Shown here: positions 56,319-63,454 of the stretch, piece by piece
Layout: every line of letters starts with the position of its first letter
Position numbering within the stretch: position 1 is the stretch's first letter
Assembly (NCBI RefSeq): GCF_900168055.1
Contig: NZ_FUYS01000003.1
Span: 496,001-560,000, forward strand
Origin: Parapedobacter luteus
Lineage (GTDB): Bacteria > Bacteroidota > Bacteroidia > Sphingobacteriales > Sphingobacteriaceae
Reading direction: 5' to 3'
DNA length: 64,000 nt
Position numbers and translations under genes: made by a program
The notes under the pieces: generated by a model
The model's database searches: none
The model's input: the letters and a program-made list of their open reading frames with translations, nothing else
What the model was told of the DNA's origin: nothing

Positions 56319-57254
56319 ATGAAAAGTGTTGCACCTGATCATATTCATTACACGGTATACCAGCCGGAAGGAACAGCCGTAAAGGCAGCTATCCTACTGC
56401 TGCATGGCATGCAAGAGCACAGCGGGCGGTATGAACGTTTTGCGAACTATTTAAAAAAACAAGGCTATGCCATGCTCACCTACGACCATATCGGACATGG
56501 GCGTACCGCAAAAACGAAAGAGCAGTTGGGATTTTTCCGCAGGAACCAGCCCGACAAGCTTTTGGTTGATGACGCCGTACGCATGGCCGATTTCATGTCG
56601 CAGCGCTTTCCGGGTGTACAACTGTTTTTGATGGGGCACTCCATGGGTTCGTTTATGGCCCGCGTGCTGCTCCAGAGGTCCGCACACCGTTTTGATGGGG
56701 CCATCCTGATGGGGACGGGCGGCCCGAATCCGTTGGCCGCCCTGTTTCGTCCGGTACTGTACATGGCCAACCTTATCGCACCTACCAAACGCAGCAAGCG
56801 GCTCAACGGCCTCTTCGGTGCGATTAACAACCATAAATTCAGGCACGAAAAACCCAATGACGGCACGAATTGGCTGAGCGCCGGTTTAACAAACCGAAAA
56901 ACATTCCTTGACGACGACCTATGTGGCGTGGCTTTCAGCAACAATGCATTCTTCGGCCTCATTTCCCTCAATATCGAGGCGACCCGGTCCAGCTGGGCAA
57001 AACGCATCCCCAAAAAGATGCCATTGCTGTTTGTCAGCGGTGCGGACGACCCCATCGGCGAATTCGGGAAAGGTGTGGAAAAGACAGCGGTGGATCTGCG
57101 GCACCGCGGATTTGAACACGTCGTTTGGAAGCTCTATTCCGGTATGCGCCATGAAATACTCAACGAGGACGACTGCCTGCTGGTTTTCGATGACATCACG
57201 CAGTGGCTGGAGCAAACCGTATCCCACAACGTCTCTAGCCGGGACGCTACTTAG
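56319..57254 (+). CDS. alpha/beta hydrolase, monoacylglycerol-lipase-like
   Basis: A 311-residue serine hydrolase of the monoglyceride lipase group. Motifs are LLHGMQEHSGRYERFA (oxyanion region and the HG.....GRY signature), YDHIGHGRTA, nucleophile serine in LMGHSMGSFMAR, aspartate in VSGADDPIGEFG and histidine in YSGMRHEILNE. There is no signal peptide, so it is likely cytoplasmic. It is divergent from the ArsR/OYE unit and overlaps the DUF4180 gene tail by 8 bases. Natural substrate not known. Confidence 0.9.
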   Translation: MKSVAPDHIHYTVYQPEGTAVKAAILLLHGMQEHSGRYERFANYLKKQGYAMLTYDHIGHGRTAKTKEQLGFFRRNQPDKLLVDDAVRMADFMSQRFPGVQLFLMGHSMGSFMARVLLQRSAHRFDGAILMGTGGPNPLAALFRPVLYMANLIAPTKRSKRLNGLFGAINNHKFRHEKPNDGTNWLSAGLTNRKTFLDDDLCGVAFSNNAFFGLISLNIEATRSSWAKRIPKKMPLLFVSGADDPIGEFGKGVEKTAVDLRHRGFEHVVWKLYSGMRHEILNEDDCLLVFDDITQWLEQTVSHNVSSRDAT

Positions 57255-57606
57255 CCAACGTGTCCAGTGCCTCGCCAACGGAGGCAACAAAATTAATATG
57301 CTTCCCCTGATTGCTTTCGTAAATAAAATCCTTCAGGCTTTGGCTTGTAAACTTCGAAAAGTCGCCGACTATTGCCAGACGGATACGGTAATTCGAAAAT
57401 TTCTGAAGTATCTCGCCCGCCATCTTGTTTTTTAAGTCAAAAAAATCCGCGGTGACATTCTGCTCGTAGATAATGACACTGTCAAAGCCTTGATAATAGA
57501 TATTACCCAGCAGATCCAATGCATCATCAGCGTGCTGAATGATTACGTTGTCTGAAGTTACTTCAGCAATTTCCTTACCGTTTACCTTATGGATTTGGAT
57601 GTTCAT
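57247..57606 (-). CDS. DUF4180 domain protein
   Basis: A 119-residue cytoplasmic protein matching the DUF4180 pattern. It starts at INIHKVNG-like MNIQIHKVNGKEIAEV, with ALDLLGNIYYQGFDSVIIYEQN, FFDLKNKMAGEILQKFSNYRIRLAIVGDF and the C-terminal FIYESNQGKHINFVASVGEAL. ATG 57606 is chosen; upstream codons lack the pattern. The function is unknown. It is downstream of the beta-lactamase (74-base gap) on the same strand. Confidence 0.85.
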   Translation of the reverse strand: MNIQIHKVNGKEIAEVTSDNVIIQHADDALDLLGNIYYQGFDSVIIYEQNVTADFFDLKNKMAGEILQKFSNYRIRLAIVGDFSKFTSQSLKDFIYESNQGKHINFVASVGEALDTLAK

Positions 57607-57680
57607 GATACCCCGACCGCCGTCTTGCAAGTATACAAAATTTCCGCGCGCTTTCCTGTGCGCGGCGGCTTGAATATTTT

Positions 57681-58583
57681 TTACTGGCGCGCAAAATAAT
57701 CCCATGCCGCTTTGGCAATGTCAGCAATGATTCGCTCATTTGTTTCCAGATCCTCCTTCGAGTCGGTTACAAACACGCTGATGTAAAAATAGTTGCCATC
57801 CGGCAGAAACACCACACCAATGTTATTTACGGCAGCGGTTATGCCTGTGACTTCATTCCGGCCAGACCAACCCGTTTTGTGGGCCACGACTGTCCCTTCC
57901 GGCAACTGCCCCTTCAGCCGGTTCTTCCCGGTTTCAGTGGTTTTCATCAGCCCCCACAGGAAATCATAGCTTTCCGGCGAAAGCAGGTTATCCCGGTTTT
58001 CATAGCATGCTTGCAGGATGCGGTTGGCCTCATTCGGTGTCGTCCAGTTCCGGAACTGCGCCTCCCAGTCGCCCTGCATAATTTCTTCATTGATCTTGAT
58101 GGAAATCTCCTTAAAGCTGCGCTCATGGAAGTACCGCTCAACCACCTGCGGCGAGCCAAGAAGCCGCAGCAAGACGTCGCACCCCACATTGTCGCTCAGC
58201 GAAACGGTGTATCGAAGTATTTCGGCAATGGTAAGCGTAGCACCTTCGGGATACGTTTCCCGTATCGGGCTGTAAATCCCCGGCAGCAGCTCGCTCTTTT
58301 TGATTGTTATTTTTTGGTCAAGGGAGAATGTACCCTTGTCTACCTCCGAAAGCATGGCCACGGCAATCGGAAACTTGAAGACGCTCTGCATGGGAAAGCG
58401 CCTCGATCCATAAACGCTCAGCGTATCTTGACCGTCGCGGCCAGTGATGGCCACACCGACGACCGCATCTTTCGAATCGGCGATTTGCGCTATCTGCCGG
58501 CGCAGCGTTGCAATGGATTGCGAGTAGGCCTCCGCCGAAACCAATAAGCCCAACAGAAACAGTAATCGCATCTTTTTAAGCAT
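57681..58583 (-). CDS. class A beta-lactamase (subclass A2-like)
   Basis: A 300-residue exported penicillin-binding-fold hydrolase with a signal peptide (about residues 1-21). The active-site motifs are complete: S67-V-F-K70 (in PMQSVFKFPIA), S130-D-N132, a Glu-Glu pair near 166-167 as general-base candidate, and K236-T-G238. The RNWTTPNEAN segment resembles the PER/CepA/CblA (A2) branch. It would hydrolyse beta-lactams in the periplasm; the spectrum cannot be read from sequence. It starts 7 bases after the metA stop, so it may be cotranscribed with it. There is no adjacent regulator or mobile element. Confidence 0.9.
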   Translation of the reverse strand: MLKKMRLLFLLGLLVSAEAYSQSIATLRRQIAQIADSKDAVVGVAITGRDGQDTLSVYGSRRFPMQSVFKFPIAVAMLSEVDKGTFSLDQKITIKKSELLPGIYSPIRETYPEGATLTIAEILRYTVSLSDNVGCDVLLRLLGSPQVVERYFHERSFKEISIKINEEIMQGDWEAQFRNWTTPNEANRILQACYENRDNLLSPESYDFLWGLMKTTETGKNRLKGQLPEGTVVAHKTGWSGRNEVTGITAAVNNIGVVFLPDGNYFYISVFVTDSKEDLETNERIIADIAKAAWDYFARQ

Positions 58584-58590
58584 TTTCACG

Positions 58591-59535
58591 CTAACTGTGT
58601 TGCTTGATTTCACTGAGATGCGCAATTTCCTTCAGGTCAAACGGCGTCTCCTGGTAAACAAAATAATTCAACCAGTTGTTGAACAGCAGGTTCGCATGGC
58701 TGGCCCAACGGACTACCGGCTCGCTTTGCGGATCATCGCCGGCATAATAATTCCTGGGCGTATCTATGGGAAGCCCTTTTTCCAGATCCCTGGTATACTC
58801 CTCATGGAGGGTCCATGGCGCATACTCCGAATGGCCGGTCAAGTAAAATTCCCGCCCGCCCCTTGAAGAAACGATAGCTACGCCGGCGTCCTCCGATTTG
58901 GAGAGGATCGCAACATCCGCTAAGCCAGCCAGATCTGCTTCCGTAATGGTGGTGTGCCGGCTATGCGGAATATAAAACTCATCATCGAAGCCACGAAACA
59001 ACGGATGCCTCTTATCCAGCGCGCTGTGTTTGAAAACACCGAACAGCTTTTTATCCAATGGAATTTTGCCGACACCATAAAAGTGGTACAGCGCCGCTTG
59101 GGAAGCCCAACAGATGTAGAGAGTAGAGGTGACGTGCGTTCGCGCCCAATCGAAAATCATCTTGATCTCATCCCAGTAGGTGACCTCCTCAAAATCCAGC
59201 ATCTCCACGGGCGCGCCGGTGATGATCATCCCATCGTAGAAGTTTTCCGCAACCTCCTTGAAACCTTTGTAGAACATCTCCAGGTGTTCCACGGGCGTAT
59301 TTTTGGGGGTGTGCGTATCCAAGCGCAAAAATTCAACCTCCACCTGCAACGGATTGTTTGACAGCAGCCGGATGAAATCAGTTTCCGTAGAAATTTTCAG
59401 CGGCATCAGGTTCAGGATGATGACGCGCATTGGACGAATATCCTGTGTATTGGCCCGCAGGTCATCCATCACAAAGATGTTCTCATTTTTGAGCAGTGAT
59501 ATCGCTGGGAGATTGTCTGGTATCTTTACTGGCAT
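58591..59535 (-). CDS. metAA: homoserine O-acetyltransferase (MetA family)
   Basis: A 314-residue MetA that activates homoserine for methionine synthesis. The nucleophile is Cys142 in YICWASQAALYHFYG, with the catalytic His in FYLTGHSEYAPWTL. Residue 111 is Glu (ITGAPVEMLDFEEV). In this family Glu at 111 favours acetyl-CoA and Gly favours succinyl-CoA, so acetyltransferase activity is predicted. ATG 59535 is supported by a -7 element directly upstream. It is the first gene of a unit with the beta-lactamase. Confidence 0.95.
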   Translation of the reverse strand: MPVKIPDNLPAISLLKNENIFVMDDLRANTQDIRPMRVIILNLMPLKISTETDFIRLLSNNPLQVEVEFLRLDTHTPKNTPVEHLEMFYKGFKEVAENFYDGMIITGAPVEMLDFEEVTYWDEIKMIFDWARTHVTSTLYICWASQAALYHFYGVGKIPLDKKLFGVFKHSALDKRHPLFRGFDDEFYIPHSRHTTITEADLAGLADVAILSKSEDAGVAIVSSRGGREFYLTGHSEYAPWTLHEEYTRDLEKGLPIDTPRNYYAGDDPQSEPVVRWASHANLLFNNWLNYFVYQETPFDLKEIAHLSEIKQHS

Positions 59536-59562
59536 GCTATTTATTTCCTCGCAACTTGATTT

Positions 59563-59570
59563 GCAAAAAT
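59563..59570 (-). promoter_or_regulatory. -7 promoter element for metA
   Basis: The minus strand reads TATTTTTG, an exact TAnnTTTG match, 27 bases before the metA ATG. It excludes a start at 59604, which is upstream of it. Confidence 0.65.
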
Positions 59571-59618
59571 ACGAGAATTTTTGCGGCTTCGGAAGTTTTC
59601 GCAACCCGGCCGGGATTT

Positions 59619-59852
59619 CTATCGGCTATTTCCCTCGCGGGCAGCGATAGCCTGTCCGATGGCATTGACCTCCTCATCCAGCCCAAAAAGCGGGATCCCC
59701 GATGCCGGATCGAGCTTCAGCCACTGGCTTTCGGTGTCCTTCTGTATCTGTAGGTATTCCTTGCCATCTTTATAAATGGTATACACGCCCTCCTCCTCCG
59801 GAAAAACGGAATAAGTATTGTCAAAGATTTCAAGATCAAATGGCTCTAACAT
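59619..59852 (-). CDS. small uncharacterised acidic protein
   Basis: A 77-residue protein of unknown family. The ATG at 59852 gives MLEPFDLEIFDNTYSVFPEEEG. It is acidic, with a beta-strand pattern (YTIYKDGKEYLQIQKD; WLKLDPASGIPLFG) and a short helical end. No signal peptide. TACCTTTA, one base off the -7 consensus, lies about 20 bases upstream on the same strand. It is divergent from the DNA glycosylase gene and 83 bases upstream of metA. Confidence 0.65.
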   Translation of the reverse strand: MLEPFDLEIFDNTYSVFPEEEGVYTIYKDGKEYLQIQKDTESQWLKLDPASGIPLFGLDEEVNAIGQAIAAREGNSR

Positions 59853-60021
59853 GTGTGACGATTTTAATTGATAAAGGTAGCAAAATTTCATGTGCTTTTA
59901 CGACACCCGGCGTCATTCCGCGCCGGCAAGAGACCACGCCACGAAATCATGCGAACATTCCCCGCTGCCCATTGTTATACCGGCAGCTTATCGTCGCAAT
60001 GATTACGTTAATCGACATGTG

Positions 60022-60759
60022 ATGCCGGAAGGACCGTCCATCGTTATCTTAAAAGAAGCTGTCCTATCCTTGCACTTGGAGGGGCAGCCGATCCGTGCCG
60101 TCTCAGGCAATAGCAAAATCGACCAGCATGTATTGCCGGGGCAGATTGTGCTCAGCTTCCGTTCGTGGGGTAAGCATTTTCTGGTTTGTTTCGAAACGTT
60201 TACCCTGCGGATTCACTTTCTTTTATTCGGGACCTACCGCATCAACGAGCGGAAGCCCTCACCGGTGAGATTAAGCCTGCAGTTTGCAACGGATGAGCTG
60301 AACTTCTATGCATGCTCCGTAAAGATCTTAGACAAACCTGCGGATGAAATCTATGACTGGTCAAGCGATGTCATGGCTGAGGAATGGGATGCCGGAAAGG
60401 CCTTAAAAAAGTTAAAAAATGCCCCGCACGCACTTTGCTGCGACGCCCTGTTGGACCAAGACATATTTGCCGGAAGCGGAAATATCTTCAAGAATGAAGT
60501 GCTTTTTCGCATCAGGGTACACCCGTTGTCCCATTTAGGCGCGTTGCCAAACGCCAAATTGGAAGAAATGGTACGGGAGGTCAGGAACTACGCATTTGAG
60601 TTTCTTCACTGGAAAAAGGAATTTACGCTAAAGAAGCATTGGTTGGCCCACACCAAAAAGACCTGTCCCCGGTGCCAAATCCCGTTTACCAAAGCCCATA
60701 CGGGCAAAACCAACCGAAGAAGTTTCTTCTGTGGCAACTGCCAGGTGCTTTATGCGTAA
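60022..60759 (+). CDS. Fpg/Nei-family DNA glycosylase
   Basis: A 245-residue base-excision repair enzyme. MPEGPS at the N-terminus provides the catalytic Pro2 and Glu3, which fixes the start at 60022. The lysine in SWGKHFLVCF, the H2TH motif (DIFAGSGNIFKNEVLFR) and a C-terminal zinc finger (CPRC ... CGNC, residues about 214-241) are present. MPEGPS favours endonuclease VIII over Fpg (MPELPE). It removes oxidised bases and cuts the strand. It stands alone. Confidence 0.92.
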   Translation: MPEGPSIVILKEAVLSLHLEGQPIRAVSGNSKIDQHVLPGQIVLSFRSWGKHFLVCFETFTLRIHFLLFGTYRINERKPSPVRLSLQFATDELNFYACSVKILDKPADEIYDWSSDVMAEEWDAGKALKKLKNAPHALCCDALLDQDIFAGSGNIFKNEVLFRIRVHPLSHLGALPNAKLEEMVREVRNYAFEFLHWKKEFTLKKHWLAHTKKTCPRCQIPFTKAHTGKTNRRSFFCGNCQVLYA

Positions 60760-60828
60760 TGGTCCACTTTCCGATCAAGTACAACCGGGCGATAGTTATC
60801 GAACAACGGTCCTGCTATTCGTCTATAA

Positions 60829-60868
60829 AATCGACCATTTAGTCTAAAGCCTTTTCCGTTGGTCGATT
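60829..60868. other. hairpin after the DNA glycosylase gene
   Basis: AATCGACCA (60829-60837) pairs perfectly with TGGTCGATT (60860-60868) around 22 bases. No T-run follows on the plus strand. A transcription end is possible but weak. Confidence 0.35.
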
Positions 60869-60996
60869 CCTACCTACCGTTCGTCTAAAACCACCCTGTT
60901 GCCGTGCAACGTTTTCCAACTGCCGTCGTCATATCTACAAAACAACAGCAAAAAAAGTAGTAACAAATACATTATTCACCACAAAAAGATATCATC

Positions 60997-61464
60997 ATGA
61001 AAACGTTCGTATTAAGCACCCTGATTAGCGTAGCAGCCCTCGGAAACAGCTTTGCCGGCACCGCCCCTATTGATCCGTCTAACGAAAAGAAAAACGCCAC
61101 TGCACTGAAGGAAACCGCAGCCTTTCATCAGCACAACATGGTGACGCTGTACAACCAGTATGACCTGGCTGAAGCACGCATCAAAACAAGCCGTGGCAAC
61201 CATGCCGAGCTGGACCGCGACCACAAATTTTTCGTAGGCCTGTACCAGCAAGACATTGCCAACGGCATCCGCGTGGAGCAAAGCAAAAAGGCCATTGAAG
61301 AGATAAACGCCCGCTATGCCAAGCTGCATGCCGAGCGCGATGCGTACGAGGCCAAGGAAATCGCCAAGTTGCAAAAGCACCTGGACGTAGCCCTGAAAAA
61401 AGAAGAAAAAGCGTTCAACAAAGCAACCAAGGCCTTGTCTAAGACCGTCAGCGCGGCCCGTTAA
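60997..61464 (+). CDS. exported coiled-coil protein of unknown function
   Basis: A 155-residue protein with a signal peptide (residues 1-20, STLISVAALGNSFA). The rest is highly charged and helical (FFVGLYQQDIANGIRVEQSKKAIEEINARYAKLHAERDAYEAKEIAKLQKHLDVALKKE is the long coiled stretch, in the middle and C-terminal half), ending in a Lys/Ala-rich tail. It is likely periplasmic. I recognise no family. A terminator-like hairpin follows at 61504. Confidence 0.75.
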   Translation: MKTFVLSTLISVAALGNSFAGTAPIDPSNEKKNATALKETAAFHQHNMVTLYNQYDLAEARIKTSRGNHAELDRDHKFFVGLYQQDIANGIRVEQSKKAIEEINARYAKLHAERDAYEAKEIAKLQKHLDVALKKEEKAFNKATKALSKTVSAAR

Positions 61465-61503
61465 TGCAACATCCCCTTGGCGGGGCTCCATATATCAGAC
61501 AGC

Positions 61504-61532
61504 AAGCCTTCCCTCAATCTGGGGGAAGGCTT
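61504..61532 (+). terminator. terminator-like hairpin after the coiled-coil gene
   Basis: AAGCCTTCCC (61504-61513) pairs perfectly with GGGAAGGCTT (61523-61532), 40 bases after the stop. Only a short T-containing tail follows. Confidence 0.5.
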
Positions 61533-61924
61533 TATCGCTTACACCCTCACCGTGGGTTGCCGTACTGGCGGCAATCCACGGCCGGTGCTGTATTCCTTTC
61601 GGCAATCAATTGCAAGGCAAGGCGCAGTTCGCTATCGGTTCCTTCCACGAATTCAAAAAATGGCTTCAGCCGGCAGGAGCAGGTTCAATACCCAAATGCG
61701 CGGCCCCGCCCGGGGAGGGCAAGGGCCAGCGCAAGGGTCTGCACACATAGAAAGTTTTCAGGCGGCTGCCGCCGCTTCTGCATATTTTTACCAAGGCAAC
61801 GAAAAAAACACGTAATGCACGTCCGGAACACCGGCCGGATGCGGGTATTCGTGGATGCCGCAGACACACCGCGGGCTTACCCGAAGAGGTCGCTCTTACG
61901 CCGTTGCTTATTGATCTTTTTGAC

Positions 61925-61971
61925 AACATCCTTTCGTTTTTAGGTTCTCAGGCCGCGGCTCTGAGGATGTT
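61925..61971. other. inverted repeat with GC palindromic core upstream of the XRE gene
   Basis: AACATCCT (61925-61932) and AGGATGTT (61964-61971) flank a nested CTCAG/CTGAG pair and the perfect palindrome GCCGCGGC (61952-61959). It ends 17 bases before the XRE open frame. It might be a protein-binding site or a recombination remnant. Confidence 0.45.
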
Positions 61972-61988
61972 ATGGACAAATATAGGAA

Positions 61989-62300
61989 ATGATTTCAAAA
62001 TACACACATATTTGTGTAAATTTTTATCATTTGTATTGGCTACTTCGCTTCGCAAGAATTGTTAAGTCCTACGAGGTGGAGAAAATTGAGCAATATGTTA
62101 TTGATTTTGTAAGGAATTTGAGGAATCAACATGACTTACGCCAGGAAGATATTGCTAATATTCTGGATGTAAAACCTTCCTTTATCGGAAATGTCGAGAG
62201 CGCGTCCCATCCCGCGAAATACAATCTTAAACATATCAACAAGCTTGCGGATCATTTTGGACTTTCACCCCAGGACTTTTTGCCGAAGAAGCCGTTATAA
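61989..62300 (+). CDS. XRE-type helix-turn-helix regulator
   Basis: A 103-residue protein with a Cro/C1-type HTH in the C-terminal 65 residues (FVRNLRNQHDLRQEDIANILDVKPSFIGNVESASHPAKYNLKHINKLADHFGLSP). The first 29 residues are hydrophobic and unusual; a GTG at 62076 (VEKIEQ) would give a more normal N-terminus and leave the palindrome at 62001 in the promoter. The gene is AT-rich compared with its neighbours, suggesting transfer. Target unknown. Confidence 0.75.
   Translation: MISKYTHICVNFYHLYWLLRFARIVKSYEVEKIEQYVIDFVRNLRNQHDLRQEDIANILDVKPSFIGNVESASHPAKYNLKHINKLADHFGLSPQDFLPKKPL
62001..62018. promoter_or_regulatory. operator-like palindrome at the XRE gene
   Basis: TACACA (62001-62006) and TGTGTA (62013-62018) are perfect complements around CATATT. 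It lies at the 5' end of the XRE frame and would be upstream of the gene if translation starts at 62076. Confidence 0.45.
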
Positions 62301-62319
62301 ATATCCATTATGTTTATTT

Positions 62320-62331
62320 ACAGCTAGCTGT
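62320..62331. promoter_or_regulatory. 12-base palindrome between the XRE and lipoprotein genes
   Basis: ACAGCTAGCTGT is a perfect palindrome 19 bases after the XRE stop and 52 bases before the lipoprotein ATG. It could be an operator; its sequence is unlike that at 62001. Confidence 0.4.
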
Positions 62332-62383
62332 AGCAAACAGCCTAAACTAGTCGTTTTATATAACGAACTTAACTGATCAATTT

Positions 62384-62830
62384 ATGAGTACCTATCGTAT
62401 TTGTTTACTGGTGATAGTTGTTTGCTCCTTTTTTAGCTGTGAAAAGAGTGATTATGCCAACCTAGAGAATACCCTTCTCGATCTGACCAACACCCGCTGG
62501 AAGATGGAAAAAACAATCGATAAGACGACGAAGTATATCAGCACCTATCCAAGAAAACCGGATTTATATGAGATATCCTTTCAAGCCGAAGGAAAATTGA
62601 GGCTGCAAGGCGGATGTAATTACCACTATGGAAGCTATCATATCGGAGGCAATAACACGATTCGGTTTTCAGAGCTGGGCCCCGCCACTTATGGCTATTG
62701 CGCAGACATATTCGAGTGGGAAATGCAAACTATCTATGGACTGGAAAACGCCTCAACCTACCGGAGTGACGGGGACCGGTTGATCATCGAAGGAAAGCGG
62801 GTGGTGTTCCATCTTCAAAGAATACCCTAA
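62384..62830 (+). CDS. META-domain-like lipoprotein
   Basis: A 148-residue lipoprotein with lipobox Cys19 (SFFSC). The body resembles the META/HslJ fold: NTRWKMEKTID at the start, LRLQGGCNYHYGSYHIGGNNTIRFSELGPATYGYCADIFEWEMQTIYGL as the core (GCN ... G.Y ... I.F ... T ... C), and DRLIIEGKRVVFHL at the end. Function of the family is not well established; HslJ is linked to stress and antibiotic tolerance. It lies downstream of the XRE gene on the same strand and is also fairly AT-rich. Confidence 0.75.
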   Translation: MSTYRICLLVIVVCSFFSCEKSDYANLENTLLDLTNTRWKMEKTIDKTTKYISTYPRKPDLYEISFQAEGKLRLQGGCNYHYGSYHIGGNNTIRFSELGPATYGYCADIFEWEMQTIYGLENASTYRSDGDRLIIEGKRVVFHLQRIP

Positions 62831-62910
62831 ACGAAGTTCGATCGCCTTACGCCACGCTTCGCGTGGATGTCATGAAATAATCCCATGTTGCGCCTGTGCG
62901 CTGCACTATG

Positions 62911-63372
62911 TTAGCGCTGCTCGTCGTTGATCTCTATCCAATAACCATCGGGGTCCTTGATATAAAGCTGTTTCACGCCGTCCACGCGTGTCCCCACTTT
63001 GCCTGGCTCATGCTGCACGTTGTAATAGACTATTCCAAATCCATCAAGCCGATCAATGAAATCGTCAATGGAGGCCACGCTGAAACAGATATGGGTACTC
63101 CGGTTGTGTTCCTTGATTTCTGCCGCGTCGGCAACAAGATGTAGCGAAAAACCGGGGGCGATCTCGAACCACTTGTGCTTACCTATTTTAAAGGGCTCCG
63201 GAAGGGTATCGAGTAATAGCACTTCCCGATAAAAGGATGCGCTCTTCTCGAGGTCATAAACGGACAAGGCAATGTGGTTGAAACCCCCTTTGCTTACTTG
63301 AGCATAGCTTTTGACGGGGCCTCCAACGAAACACATTCCGATGAAGGCATACAGGATCAAGAACTGTTTCAT
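62911..63372 (-). CDS. exported VOC (glyoxalase-like) protein
   Basis: A 153-residue protein with a signal peptide (residues 1-24, FIGMCFVGGPVKSYA) followed by a vicinal-oxygen-chelate domain: FNHIALSVYDLEKSASFYREVLLLD, FEIAPGFSLHLV, THICFSVASIDDFIDRL and the C-terminal LYIKDPDGYWIEIND with the metal-binding Glu. His33-like, His and Glu ligands of the fold are all present. Most VOC proteins are cytoplasmic; export is unusual. The reaction is unknown. It is divergent from the interrupted hydrolase. Confidence 0.88.
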   Translation of the reverse strand: MKQFLILYAFIGMCFVGGPVKSYAQVSKGGFNHIALSVYDLEKSASFYREVLLLDTLPEPFKIGKHKWFEIAPGFSLHLVADAAEIKEHNRSTHICFSVASIDDFIDRLDGFGIVYYNVQHEPGKVGTRVDGVKQLYIKDPDGYWIEINDEQR

Positions 63373-63454
63373 TTATCAAACTTACATAAAGTAACCGAAT
63401 TCCGGCGACCGGATACGGTACGGCTAAAAATCCACTTGATAATAGTTACCAAAA

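Larger units (their letters stand above)
61465..61988. other. gene-free stretch between the coiled-coil protein and the XRE gene
   Basis: No convincing gene lies here. The first half contains a terminator-like hairpin (61504-61532); the middle (61560-61770) is GC-rich with open frames of low-complexity composition on both strands; the end holds an inverted repeat (61925-61971). It could be a decayed gene or mobile-element remnant, but nothing identifies it. Confidence 0.5.

Noticed and set aside
61464-61943. Open frames of 159 and 112 codons on the plus strand
   Set aside because: They overlap a terminator-like hairpin, are rich in Arg, Gly and Pro without domain pattern, and overlap each other in different frames.
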